Shown here: positions 33,727 to 42,423 of the stretch, piece by piece | Position numbering within the stretch: the first letter of the stretch is position 1 | Layout of the letters: every line of letters starts with the position of its first letter | Assembly: GCA_041584055.1 (NCBI GenBank) | Contig: JBFHER010000002.1 | Location: 1-61,996 of the forward strand | Source of the DNA: JBFHER01 sp041584055 | GTDB lineage: Bacteria > Bacteroidota > Bacteroidia > Bacteroidales > UBA5342 | Direction: 5' to 3' | Length of the DNA: 61,996 bases | The notes under the pieces: generated by a model | Seen by the model: the letters and a program-made list of their open reading frames with translations, nothing else | What the model was told of the DNA's origin: nothing | The model's database searches: none | Made by a program: the position numbers and the translations under genes

Positions 33727-35835
33727 ATGGCACAACTTTTAAGTAAAAAATATTTCGGCTTTTACATACGAACGCTTTTCTTTCTGACAACCGTGGCGTT
33801 TATTCTGTATATCTTTCCCCGGGAAGGAAAGTTTCGTTATGAATTTCAAAAAGGAAAACCATGGAAACACGAACTGTTGGTGGCTCCCTTCAATTTTCCA
33901 ATATACAAGTCTCAAAACGAACTGGCTGCTGAAAGAGACTCCACATTAAAAAACTATAAGCCTTATTACAAGGTTGTACCTGAAGCATTGACAGAGGTAA
34001 GTGAGAAATTGGAGAATCGTTTCAACACAGAATGGGATCAGTTGCAGGAGCAAGACCTTCATCCTGATGATACGCTAAAAGCAAGCTACATAAATGCCAT
34101 TCTCAGTCTTACAAAGGGAATTTATGATGATGGCATCATTTCCTTTTCAGAACAAAACCGGCTGACCATTTCAGGGACGTCATCCATTGTTGTAGTTAAT
34201 CAGGAGATTGCCCGACCGGTATTGTTAAGCGAGGCGGTGACCCCCAAAGTAGCCTATGAAAAAATGGTTGCTGGCGCCCGAGAACTTCATTCGCTCACCT
34301 ACATTGATGCTTTGATTCAGAACATGGAGCTTAACAACTATTTAAAAGCAAATCTTGAATTTGATAAAGAGTTGTCTGAAAAACTAAAAACCGAGATGCT
34401 TCAGAACATATCTCTCACCAGTGGTCTCATACAAACAGGAGAAAAGATAATTGACAAAGGAGAAGTCATTTTTGATCAAAAATTTAAAATCCTTGAATCC
34501 TTTAAACGTGCCTATGGTGAGCGTATCGGGGTCTCTTCGAAACGAAACGTTGTTCTTGGCGGGCAAGGATTGCTGATCCTTGTTTTGCTGGCAACTTTCT
34601 TTTTATATCTCTTTTATTACAGACGTGACATTTTCGATAATCTCAAGGATTTCTCATTTATTCTTTTAAATATTTTACTATTTATAGGGCTCTCTGCTGT
34701 TGCGGAACGCATTTCTTTTATCCCAATTTATATTCTGCCTTATGCGATGTTGCCCATCGTTCTTCGTACATTTTTTGATTCCAGAACGGCGCTTTTTGCA
34801 AACACAATTACAATATTGCTGGCTTCATTTTTTGCTGACAATAGTTTTGAGTTTATCCTTTTACAGCTGACCACTGGTATCGCGGCAACATTCACCCTGC
34901 GTGACCTTAACAGGCGGGCACAGTTATTTCAGGCAAGCATCATCGTGTTTCTTGTCTACTCTCTGATGTTCCTTGGTCTGGGATTGATCCAGGAAGGCGA
35001 TGTGACCTTGATATATTATGAGGGCTTTATCTTTTTTGCGATAAATGGTATTCTGATGCTCTTTGCATATCCATTAATTTACGTATATGAAAAAGCATTC
35101 CGTTACGTGTCTAATGTCACGTTAATGGAGCTGGCCAACACCAATCACCCGCTGCTCCGCAAACTTTCAGAAAATGCACCAGGAACCTTTCATCATTGCA
35201 TACAGGTAAGTAACCTTTGCCAGGAAGCAGCCATTCGCATCGGAGCAAATCCGCTACTGGCATATGTGGGATCGCTCTATCACGACATTGGTAAATCCGT
35301 GAACTCCGTTTATTTTACCGAGAATCAGGCAGGCCAGCAAAGTCCACATAAAAATCTGCAACCGGAAGAAAGTGCACATATCATTATTGATCACGTGAAA
35401 GAAGGTGTAAAGCTGGCACAAAAGCATGGTTTACCAAATCAGATCATTAACTTTATTAAAACACATCATGGTTTTGGCCAAACAAAATTCTTTCTTTACC
35501 AGTACAAACAATCACATCCAGAAGAAGCGCTGCCAAATGATAAGTTCAGTTATCCCGGGCCTGATCCTTTCACAAAAGAAACTGCAATTTTAATGATGGC
35601 AGATTCTGTGGAAGCATCCAGTCGTTCACTTGAATCTTACACAGATGAAACAATCGATGCCCAGGTTGAAAAAATCATTGAATCACAACTTCAGGAAGGC
35701 CGTTTTAAATTTGCACCCATCACCTTTGCAGAAATTGAAATTATAAAAGCAACCTTCAAAGAAAAACTAAAAAACATATATCATACAAGAATCGCATATC
35801 CTGAAGAAAAAAAAGAGGATGAGAAGCATGTTTAA
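33727..35835 (+). CDS. PgpH-like 7TM HD-domain phosphohydrolase
   Basis: A 702-residue membrane protein. An N-terminal transmembrane helix (about 10-30) is followed by an extracytoplasmic 7TMR-HDED domain (about 35-275), seven transmembrane helices (about 280-470) and a cytoplasmic HD domain (about 480-690). The HD metal ligands appear as HHCIQVSNL, LYHDIGK, and later IKTHHGFGQT and MMADSVEASSRSL. This is the architecture of PgpH, a c-di-AMP phosphodiesterase. If the activity is conserved, it would tune cell-wall and osmotic responses. The next gene starts within a base of its stop. Confidence 0.92.
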   Translation: MAQLLSKKYFGFYIRTLFFLTTVAFILYIFPREGKFRYEFQKGKPWKHELLVAPFNFPIYKSQNELAAERDSTLKNYKPYYKVVPEALTEVSEKLENRFNTEWDQLQEQDLHPDDTLKASYINAILSLTKGIYDDGIISFSEQNRLTISGTSSIVVVNQEIARPVLLSEAVTPKVAYEKMVAGARELHSLTYIDALIQNMELNNYLKANLEFDKELSEKLKTEMLQNISLTSGLIQTGEKIIDKGEVIFDQKFKILESFKRAYGERIGVSSKRNVVLGGQGLLILVLLATFFLYLFYYRRDIFDNLKDFSFILLNILLFIGLSAVAERISFIPIYILPYAMLPIVLRTFFDSRTALFANTITILLASFFADNSFEFILLQLTTGIAATFTLRDLNRRAQLFQASIIVFLVYSLMFLGLGLIQEGDVTLIYYEGFIFFAINGILMLFAYPLIYVYEKAFRYVSNVTLMELANTNHPLLRKLSENAPGTFHHCIQVSNLCQEAAIRIGANPLLAYVGSLYHDIGKSVNSVYFTENQAGQQSPHKNLQPEESAHIIIDHVKEGVKLAQKHGLPNQIINFIKTHHGFGQTKFFLYQYKQSHPEEALPNDKFSYPGPDPFTKETAILMMADSVEASSRSLESYTDETIDAQVEKIIESQLQEGRFKFAPITFAEIEIIKATFKEKLKNIYHTRIAYPEEKKEDEKHV

Positions 35836-35836
35836 T

Positions 35837-37237
35837 ATGAACAAAGTACTTAAGATACTTTTTATTTCAGGAATATTTTGCATCAACTTACCCCTTGCAA
35901 AAGCTATAAAAACAAGCATTTTTGGTGATGTGCCCACTTATATAAATCAACAAATACGTATTTATTATTATCCCCATCATCTGTTTGAAGCGCCTGCATT
36001 GCTTGTTTCTCAACACATTGATGAAAATGGTCGTTTGGATGTCTCTTTCAACATTGAAGAAACAACTCAAATCTATCTTGACCTTGAGAGTTATCATGTT
36101 TATTTCCTTATATCCCCAGGTGACACATTCCATGTTGAGCTTCCCCTCTACAAAGCCAAAAGCAAAGCAGAGAAATACAATATTTTCTATCAACCTCAAC
36201 GCTTTTACCTCTCGCCTGTTTCAGGAGATCAGAGGCAACTGAATGTGTCTGTCTCCCGCTTTGAAATGATGTTAGAAAATCGTTTTAACACGGCCCTGAG
36301 CGCCAGAAGATCCATCAAAGGAGACTCCATCATTCAAAGTCAAATTTCTGTTTTACAAAAAATGGTTGAAAAGGAACAGGATCCTTATTTAAAACAGTAC
36401 ATGCATTACAAAACCGCGCCTTTCTATTCTTTGGCTTACCCCCATGATCCGCAGGTTCAAATCGATTCATTTTTTATAGATGCCTCACCCGAATTTAACA
36501 ACCCTTCCTTCTGGGAAGCGCTTAACAGTGCCATAAAAAACCGGGATGCCATCGGTGACAACATCCAGCAGGAAACAGAGAGGACGCTTGATTTATTAAA
36601 AGAAAAGAACACTGATGCATACATTCAATTTATCAAACATCATTATGGCATAAAAAACAACGCACTAACAGCATTGGTTTTACTTAAGGACATGCAACGC
36701 TTATGGTTCACTGAAACAAAAAGCAGGGATGATATTCTTGCCTTTCTGGACATTCTAAAACAAAACAGCGAATCCTTTTACTATGTGGATATGGCAACAA
36801 GCATGTACAAACATCTCACAAAAACCTACCCCGGAACTCCCGCTGCATATTTTGAATTGCCCGACAAAAAAGGAAAAATGATTCCGCTTCAGGAAAAAAA
36901 CAAAGTGCTTGTCCTTAATTTTTGCAGTCCTGAACTGCAGCAATGTGCCCGGGATTTTATCTCACTTGAAAAAATAAAATCCGATTTAGGTCGTAAAGTT
37001 GAAATTATAAATATTGTCATCCATCAGGAATTCATTGATTTTAAAGCTTACGTACAAGCCTATCAGGGAAAAAATAAGTTTGTTCACTGGAACAACAATA
37101 CGGAACTTCTGGATGCTTACCAGATTAAAGGTTTACCTGCCTACTACATCATTGATACGGATGGAACATTTATTTCTTCTCCAGCACCCAGTCCTGATAA
37201 CGGACTTCAGCAAACACTGGAAACCATCGTTAGATAG
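35837..37237 (+). CDS. Secreted thioredoxin-fold (TlpA-like) protein with degenerate active site
   Basis: About 466 residues. ATG codons at 35819, 35828 and 35837 are in frame; 35837 (MNKVLKILFISGIFC) gives the best signal peptide and follows the HD gene stop by one base. Residues 25-340 form a long unrecognised region. The C-terminal 130 residues resemble the TlpA/AhpC-TSA thioredoxin fold: FELPDKKGKMIPLQEKNKVLVLNF, later IKGLPAYYIIDTDG with the cis-proline. The active site reads NFCSPELQQC, so CxxC is replaced by cysteines six residues apart. Redox function is doubtful. Confidence 0.75.
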   Translation: MNKVLKILFISGIFCINLPLAKAIKTSIFGDVPTYINQQIRIYYYPHHLFEAPALLVSQHIDENGRLDVSFNIEETTQIYLDLESYHVYFLISPGDTFHVELPLYKAKSKAEKYNIFYQPQRFYLSPVSGDQRQLNVSVSRFEMMLENRFNTALSARRSIKGDSIIQSQISVLQKMVEKEQDPYLKQYMHYKTAPFYSLAYPHDPQVQIDSFFIDASPEFNNPSFWEALNSAIKNRDAIGDNIQQETERTLDLLKEKNTDAYIQFIKHHYGIKNNALTALVLLKDMQRLWFTETKSRDDILAFLDILKQNSESFYYVDMATSMYKHLTKTYPGTPAAYFELPDKKGKMIPLQEKNKVLVLNFCSPELQQCARDFISLEKIKSDLGRKVEIINIVIHQEFIDFKAYVQAYQGKNKFVHWNNNTELLDAYQIKGLPAYYIIDTDGTFISSPAPSPDNGLQQTLETIVR

Positions 37238-37284
37238 GAATAATTCACCTGATTTAATTCATACTTTATTTTCCGAACGAAACT

Positions 37285-37292
37285 TACTTTTG
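37285..37292 (+). promoter_or_regulatory. -7 box of pruA
   Basis: TACTTTTG is a perfect TAnnTTTG, leaving a leader of about 60 bases before the pruA ATG. No -33 TTG is obvious. Confidence 0.45.
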
Positions 37293-37357
37293 TTTAAAGT
37301 GGGTTGGAAAAGTTCTCCCCGGATAATTGAGTTGTTTAATTTGAAACATTAAATCGA

Positions 37358-38989
37358 ATGGGAAAAGGTTTTTATCATGTCCCTGTTGCTAAAAATGAGC
37401 CCGTAAAAGCTTATGCAACGGGGTCTAAGGAAAGAGAAGCGATCAAAGTTAAATTAGAAGAACTTCGATCTACGACTGTTGAAATTCCGATGTATATTGA
37501 CGGCCAAGAAGTGTTTACAGACAAAAAAGTGAGCATCCATCCGCCACACGAATTAAAACATGTTTTAGGTCACTACAATCAGGGAAGTGCCAAACATGTG
37601 AGTATGGCCATCGATGCTGCGTTGAAGGCAAGAGAGAAGTGGGCAAATCTCGGGTGGCAACACAGAGCTGCCATATTTCTGAAAGCAGCTGATTTAATTG
37701 CCGGACCATACAGGGATAAGATCAATGCGGCCACCATGTTGGGGCAATCAAAAAACATTTATCAGGCAGAGATTGATGCGGCCTGCGAAATGGCAGATTT
37801 TTTTAGGTTTGGGGTTCAGTGCATGTCAGACATGTATTCCATGCAACCGGAATCAGCACCGGGCATCTGGAACTACAACGACTTTAGACCGTTGGAAGGA
37901 TTTGTGTTTGCTCTGACACCATTTAACTTTACATCCATCGCAGGAAACCTCCCTGCAGCACCCGCCATGTTAGGAAATGTTGTGGTTTGGAAACCATCAA
38001 AAACAGCCATTTACTCTGCACATGTATTAATGGAAGTATTCAAAGAAGCGGGTGTCCCCGCGGGTGTTATCAATCTTGTTTTTGTTTCTGGTCCCGCAGC
38101 TGCGGATGTTGTTTTTGCTCATCCAGATTTTGCAGGATTTCACTTCACCGGTTCAACCGGCGTTTTCCAAAGCATCTGGAATGCCATTGGAACCAATATC
38201 CATAAATACAAAACATATCCGCGCATCGTTGGGGAAACAGGAGGCAAAGACTTTATCTTCATGCATCCTACAGCGAATCGTAAGGCAGTTGCCACCGCAA
38301 TTACCCGGGGGGCCTTCGAATATCAGGGCCAGAAGTGTTCAGCAGCATCACGTGCCTACATTCCTGCTTCGGCATGGCCTGAATTAAAGGAACTGATCTT
38401 AAAGGATATGCACTCCATCAAGGTGGGACCTCCGGAAGATTTTACAAATTTTGTAAATGCTGTGATTGATGAAGCTTCTTTTGACAAGCTTGTCAGCTTC
38501 ATTGAAGGTGCTAAAGAATCAGATGATGCAGAAATTTTCTTTGGTGGAGATTACGATAAATCGGAAGGATACTTCATTCAACCTACGATCATTCGCGCTC
38601 TGAAGCCTGATTACATCACGATGGAAGAAGAACTGTTTGGCCCTGTGCTAACACTGTATATTTACGAGGATGATAAATTGAATGAGACACTGGATATCCT
38701 TGACAAAACATCCATGTACGCTTTAACCGGAGCCATCTTTTGTCAGGATCGTTTTGAAACAGAACGACTGGTGAAGTACCTTGAGAATGCAGCAGGCAAC
38801 TTCTACATCAACGACAAACCGACAGGAGCAGTTGTGGGACAACAACCTTTTGGCGGATCACGTGGATCAGGAACTAACGACAAAGCTGGTTCAATCTTTA
38901 ACATGCTTCGCTGGGTTACCATCCGTACGATCAAAGAAACTTTTGTTTCTCCAACAGACTATCGTTATCCTTTTATGGAAGAGCAATAA
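37358..38989 (+). CDS. pruA: L-glutamate gamma-semialdehyde (pyrroline-5-carboxylate) dehydrogenase
   Basis: A 543-residue aldehyde dehydrogenase that oxidises glutamate semialdehyde to glutamate, the second step of proline catabolism. It shows FALTPFNFTSIAGNLPAAPAML, FTGSTGVFQSIW, the glutamate motif ETGGKDFIF, the catalytic cysteine in YQGQKCSAASRAY, and the C-terminal GQQPFGGSRGSGTNDKAG that is specific to the P5CDH group. Length matches the stand-alone P5CDH class (about 540). The proline dehydrogenase gene is not adjacent. A terminator follows at 39011-39036. Confidence 0.95.
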   Translation: MGKGFYHVPVAKNEPVKAYATGSKEREAIKVKLEELRSTTVEIPMYIDGQEVFTDKKVSIHPPHELKHVLGHYNQGSAKHVSMAIDAALKAREKWANLGWQHRAAIFLKAADLIAGPYRDKINAATMLGQSKNIYQAEIDAACEMADFFRFGVQCMSDMYSMQPESAPGIWNYNDFRPLEGFVFALTPFNFTSIAGNLPAAPAMLGNVVVWKPSKTAIYSAHVLMEVFKEAGVPAGVINLVFVSGPAAADVVFAHPDFAGFHFTGSTGVFQSIWNAIGTNIHKYKTYPRIVGETGGKDFIFMHPTANRKAVATAITRGAFEYQGQKCSAASRAYIPASAWPELKELILKDMHSIKVGPPEDFTNFVNAVIDEASFDKLVSFIEGAKESDDAEIFFGGDYDKSEGYFIQPTIIRALKPDYITMEEELFGPVLTLYIYEDDKLNETLDILDKTSMYALTGAIFCQDRFETERLVKYLENAAGNFYINDKPTGAVVGQQPFGGSRGSGTNDKAGSIFNMLRWVTIRTIKETFVSPTDYRYPFMEEQ

Positions 38990-39010
38990 TTATTTATTTT
39001 TCATATTTTC

Positions 39011-39036
39011 AAAAGGGCTTTACGGCCCTTTTTTGT
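39011..39036 (+). terminator. Terminator of pruA
   Basis: AAAAGGGC (39011-39018) pairs with GCCCTTTT (39025-39032) around a six-base loop and is followed by a T tract. Confidence 0.88.
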
Positions 39037-39251
39037 TGTTACACGCTTACCCTTTTCAGAGACCTAAACTTCTGGTTGAACCATCACTTTGAGCTTTTGA
39101 TCCTGAGGCATTCAGTCCCTTATCGATCATAAAAAAAACACCAAACTTCACACAAAGTTTTCTTTAAAGACTCAAGCATTTATCGCTTATCCTGTTTTAA
39201 ACTAAAAAATAGTTGTATTTTCGGTTTTTAAAACCAAAAAACACACTTATC

Positions 39252-40136
39252 ATGAAACTTAAACTTATTGGATACTTTGTTCTTTTATCACTTCTGTCTT
39301 TTAATCTCTCTGCACAAAAAGCTGATGTTGTACTCAAACTAAAAGCAGGTGATGTATACACTGTCCAAATGGACATGATCAATGCGATCAATCAGGAGAT
39401 GATGGGACAGAAAATCCAGATGGATCAGAAAATGATGATGACTCTCGACATGCGTGTTATTGAAAAATTATCCGGCGGGAACTATAAAATGGAGCAACAA
39501 TACAGCCGAATTCGAATGAACATGACAGCCATGGGACAAAACATTGACATTGATACAGAGGGAGAACGAAATGAGAAAAACGATATTTTACATAAAATGA
39601 AAGAAATAACCTTTGGCTATGAGGTTTCTCCTAAAGGAGAGATTAGTAATGTCACCGGTTATGAAAAGCTTGTTTCAATTATGGGTAATAATCCTCAAGC
39701 TGCTCAGATGTTGAAAGGCATAGCCAACGAGGAAATGGTTAAAAATTTCTTTCAATACATACCTCAGAATAAAGTAAAAGTTGGAGACGTTTTTTCTAGT
39801 ACAGTAAAAATGCAGGCAGCCATGGGTGTTGAAGTTGAAACCAAATACACCGTTGAGAAAATAACAAAACAACAAATGGATCTTAATGTATCCTCAGATT
39901 TCTCATTTTCGCCAGACAATCCGATGGTTCAGAACGGAATGAGCATAAAAATGAACGGATCTGGCGTACAAAAAGGAGATTTTGCTGTTAATTTAAAGGA
40001 TGGCATGCCCACAATATCTACGCTCACACAGGACATGGAAATGAATATGAGCTTTGAAAATCCACAAAGTGGTGAAGATATGACGATCCCTATGAAGTTA
40101 AAATCTGATGTAAAAACAAGCGTTACTAAAAAATAA
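39252..40136 (+). CDS. DUF6263-like secreted protein
   Basis: About 294 residues with a signal peptide (MKLKLIGYFVLLSLLSFNLSAQ). An ATG at 39213 would add an unlikely 13 residues. The body repeats short strands and is unusually rich in methionine (EMMGQKIQMDQKMMMTLDM, MNMTAMGQNI, MSIKMNGSG, MEMNMSFENP). The layout of a conserved KAGDVYTVQMD start, a central GYEVSPKGEISNVTG and a C-terminal MKLKSDVKTSVTKK resembles DUF6263 proteins of Bacteroidota, of unknown function. It is periplasmic or surface-exposed. The family call is from memory of the pattern. Confidence 0.7.
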   Translation: MKLKLIGYFVLLSLLSFNLSAQKADVVLKLKAGDVYTVQMDMINAINQEMMGQKIQMDQKMMMTLDMRVIEKLSGGNYKMEQQYSRIRMNMTAMGQNIDIDTEGERNEKNDILHKMKEITFGYEVSPKGEISNVTGYEKLVSIMGNNPQAAQMLKGIANEEMVKNFFQYIPQNKVKVGDVFSSTVKMQAAMGVEVETKYTVEKITKQQMDLNVSSDFSFSPDNPMVQNGMSIKMNGSGVQKGDFAVNLKDGMPTISTLTQDMEMNMSFENPQSGEDMTIPMKLKSDVKTSVTKK

Positions 40137-40145
40137 ATCGAATAT

Positions 40146-40183
40146 TGATCGGATGGCACAAAGGCATCCGATCAGTTTTTTTT
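40146..40183 (+). terminator. Terminator overlapping the zinc-ribbon gene end
   Basis: GATCGGATG (40147-40155) pairs with CATCCGATC (40165-40173), extended by a T-A pair, and is followed by eight T residues. The T tract coincides with the last lysine codons and stop of the convergent zinc-ribbon gene. Confidence 0.88.
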
Positions 40184-40360
40184 CTCTCCCATTTTACGTA
40201 AGGCTTTTACGACAATAGCCGATTCACAGTTTGGACAGACATACCGCTCACACCCGGTACAGGCAAAACAATTGCTACAGTATCTTTCCAAAACGTCTAA
40301 ATCAAATACCTGCCCACAAGAGGGGCAAGTCAAAATATTTTTACCGTCCACGTCATTCAT
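40172..40360 (-). CDS. Small zinc-ribbon protein
   Basis: A 62-residue protein with eight cysteines in four pairs: CPSCG, CSNC, CTGC and CPNC. This is enough for two zinc sites, with interleaved or tandem ribbons. The rest is acidic to neutral with a basic tail (VVKALRKMGEKKN). It is the last gene of a three-gene micro-operon; its ATG overlaps the stop of the upstream 54-codon gene (ATGA). Function is unknown; a protein- or nucleic-acid-binding adaptor is a reasonable guess. I do not recognise a named family. Confidence 0.75.
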   Translation of the reverse strand: MNDVDGKNILTCPSCGQVFDLDVLERYCSNCFACTGCERYVCPNCESAIVVKALRKMGEKKN

Positions 40361-40521
40361 TCGAGAACAATCATCCTTTTTCTTAAAATTTTTCCTTTTT
40401 GCTCTTTCACCACTATCTCAAAGAAACCTTCATTTACCGACTCTAGACCTATACTCAAAACTTCTCCTTGGCTGCCAATCAAGCTATCATTTTTAGTAAA
40501 CACCAATCTACCGTTCTCCAT
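40357..40521 (-). CDS. 54-residue protein of unknown function (micro-operon gene 2)
   Basis: A small gene between two overlapping partners. It begins MENGRLVFTKNDSLIG and ends RKRMIVLE. The composition alternates charged and hydrophobic residues (EVLSIGLESVNEGFFEIVVKEQKGKILRKR), consistent with a compact all-beta fold of about five strands, and it looks like a domain for binding another small protein. The start overlaps the previous gene by 14 bases and the stop overlaps the zinc-ribbon start by four bases (ATGA). The overlaps at both ends argue that it is real. Confidence 0.6.
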   Translation of the reverse strand: MENGRLVFTKNDSLIGSQGEVLSIGLESVNEGFFEIVVKEQKGKILRKRMIVLE

Positions 40522-40663
40522 TGTACAGGGCACTTACAAAAGATTGTAACCCAGGATATGCTTCTCTGGTTGTTTCAACCAAAGAAACACGATAGTCGAT
40601 CATCAACTGTGCCACAATTAAAAAAGAGAATACTAACATGCATAATACCCATAGTTGCCTCAT
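40508..40663 (-). CDS. 51-residue single-pass membrane protein (micro-operon gene 1)
   Basis: MRQLWVLCMLVFSFLIVAQ begins with an N-terminal hydrophobic segment (residues 4-22) long enough to cross the membrane, followed by about 30 mostly polar residues (MIDYRVSLVETTREAYPGLQ and on to LYNGER). It could be a membrane anchor or a tiny secreted protein. The next gene starts inside its last codons, so the three small genes 40663-40172 form one translationally coupled unit. No family is recognised. Confidence 0.6.
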   Translation of the reverse strand: MRQLWVLCMLVFSFLIVAQLMIDYRVSLVETTREAYPGLQSFVSALYNGER

Positions 40664-40737
40664 GACAATCCCTTGAATGCACTGTATTCGTTATAAATTT
40701 AGAAAAAAAAGATGAAGATAAAGACGTCAATGCACAT

Positions 40738-40772
40738 GAAAAAAGAGGTTGCCATTGGGAGTGACAACCTCT
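40738..40772 (-). terminator. Terminator downstream of the ECF/FecR/STN cassette
   Basis: AGAGGTTG (40744-40751) pairs with CAACCTCT (40765-40772). On the minus strand six T residues follow (complement of 40739-40744). It lies 310 bases beyond the STN-barrel stop and 75 bases before the micro-operon start. Confidence 0.75.
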
Positions 40773-41082
40773 CTACAGAAACTGAACAATACAGATCAAT
40801 AATTGAAGACCGTGGGCCTTCATTTGACCACTTTGATCTGCTTTTTTTGAGTATAAATATCTATGCCTTGGGCATAATTGGGTGTTCACTTAAATAATTA
40901 GAGAAATTCGACCTACGCTAAGATTATCCTCTAAGCTTATACGAACATTAAAAATGCTTTCACTTTTCAGGAAAAAACAGCTGTAATCTACTGTGGCCTT
41001 CAAAATGTTTCATGTTTCAATATTCAGTTTGCCCTCTTATGACAGCAGAAAACATAAAACCACGTACTTTTTTAAAAAAAAA
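40773..41082. other. Intergenic 3' stretch of the STN-barrel cassette
   Basis: No complete gene. A minus-strand frame from TTG at 41003 to a stop at 40890 (37 codons, including SIFNVRISLEDNLSVGRISL) reads like the tail of a beta-rich protein but has no ATG. It may be debris of a longer gene or a chance frame. Confidence 0.25.
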
Positions 41083-42411
41083 TTACCGCCACCATATCCC
41101 AACAGTCAGACCAAGGGTTCTTGGCTTCTTGCGAATGGGATAAACATTTGAAAAGGAGCTATTTATCTGAAAGTCGTAGTTGAGTTTAGCATATACATAC
41201 CAATCGTTTTCAAGCTTATAGGCATAACCTCCACCCAGAGAAACACTCGCATTTACCGGAGAAAGTGGCAAATCAGAAATGGGGACCAACTGTTTATAAG
41301 GTGAGTCGTTCAGTGATTTTCCTTTGGTTGACACAAGGAAATCTACCAGCAACCCTGCATTTAAAAAAAACAATCCGGTTTCCCCGATTTCTCGTTCCCA
41401 ACCAAAATAAACAGGGATGGTTAAGTATGTAAACCGATTGTTTCCGTTATAGTTGAAGTCAACCGTATCCTTTTTATAAATGTTCTCTATGTATTTTGTT
41501 ACTGTTGAATCTTTATATTGATCCGGGTAGGTGACAATAACCTCCTTTGTACTATCTGGATTAATAATTGTAATTGTAAAGGAGTCTGTATAGAAATATT
41601 TAATTTTCGTATGCGTAGTATAATAGCCTAAAATCTTTGCTGAATCAGTAATTATTGACGTGAAATTATAATCTGCTTTATTTCTAAACACCGAAAATCC
41701 CAAACCGGATGACAATGAATAATCCCCTAAGTCCATTGTTCCCATCAATCCAAACCGGCTTGCATTTCCATTTGTCTCTGCTTCCCTTAGATCATCATAG
41801 CGCATCTGAAAATTATCGTTTTTCAATTTGTACCCTGGATTTACGAGGCTTTGATTGATGAATGCTGAATAAGAAAAACGTTGGGCGGACACCATCTTCT
41901 CGAGTACTATGGTATCGCGTTGAACAATCGTATTTGTGATACGAATTGTATCGTATTTGACCAAAGTTACCGTATCCCGAATAATGACATCGCGATATAC
42001 AGGGACCTGAACCTCTTTAACTATTTCTTCCTTGATGGGAACAAATTTTGTGTTTCGGGGGATATAAAAATAAATCTGACGTCCCACAGAATTAAAAGAT
42101 ATGGTTTCATCTGCGATTAACTGCTTAATAACAGCTTCCAATCGTTCCCTTGCAAAGTATTTATTAATGATACGATCCTCTTTGAGCAGACCACTTTTAT
42201 ATGAGAAAGTGATACGGGTTTGAATTTCCATCTGCTCCAAAGCATCTTTTAACCGCTGATTGTTAAAATTAATCGTGATTAAAGTATCTAAAATATTTTT
42301 GTTATTTTGAGAACTCACCTTTCCCGGAATTGAGAAAAGCAGCATGAGAAAGGCAAACCACAACAGGCAACCCCTCCCAAAGGAAGCGATGTTTAAGAAC
42401 TTAAAAACCAT
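41083..42411 (-). CDS. STN-domain outer-membrane barrel protein
   Basis: A 442-residue protein with an N-terminal hydrophobic leader ending near KVSSQ (about residue 34). Residues 45-120 form an STN (secretin/TonB short N-terminal) domain: TINFNNQRLKDALEQMEIQTRITFSYKSGLL...SFNSVGRQIYFYIP. Residues 130-175 are a linker of repeated valine/isoleucine-arginine-aspartate-threonine units (VYRDVIIRDTV, KYDTIRITNTI, QRDTIVLE). The rest (180-442) is a beta-barrel (FGLMGTMDLGDYSLSSGLGFSVFRNKADYNF, ending PRTLGLTVGIWWR). It follows FecR by 12 bases. It has no TonB-dependent plug, unlike the usual FecA partner. Confidence 0.8.
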   Translation of the reverse strand: MVFKFLNIASFGRGCLLWFAFLMLLFSIPGKVSSQNNKNILDTLITINFNNQRLKDALEQMEIQTRITFSYKSGLLKEDRIINKYFARERLEAVIKQLIADETISFNSVGRQIYFYIPRNTKFVPIKEEIVKEVQVPVYRDVIIRDTVTLVKYDTIRITNTIVQRDTIVLEKMVSAQRFSYSAFINQSLVNPGYKLKNDNFQMRYDDLREAETNGNASRFGLMGTMDLGDYSLSSGLGFSVFRNKADYNFTSIITDSAKILGYYTTHTKIKYFYTDSFTITIINPDSTKEVIVTYPDQYKDSTVTKYIENIYKKDTVDFNYNGNNRFTYLTIPVYFGWEREIGETGLFFLNAGLLVDFLVSTKGKSLNDSPYKQLVPISDLPLSPVNASVSLGGGYAYKLENDWYVYAKLNYDFQINSSFSNVYPIRKKPRTLGLTVGIWWR

Positions 42412-42423
42412 TTATTTGACACC

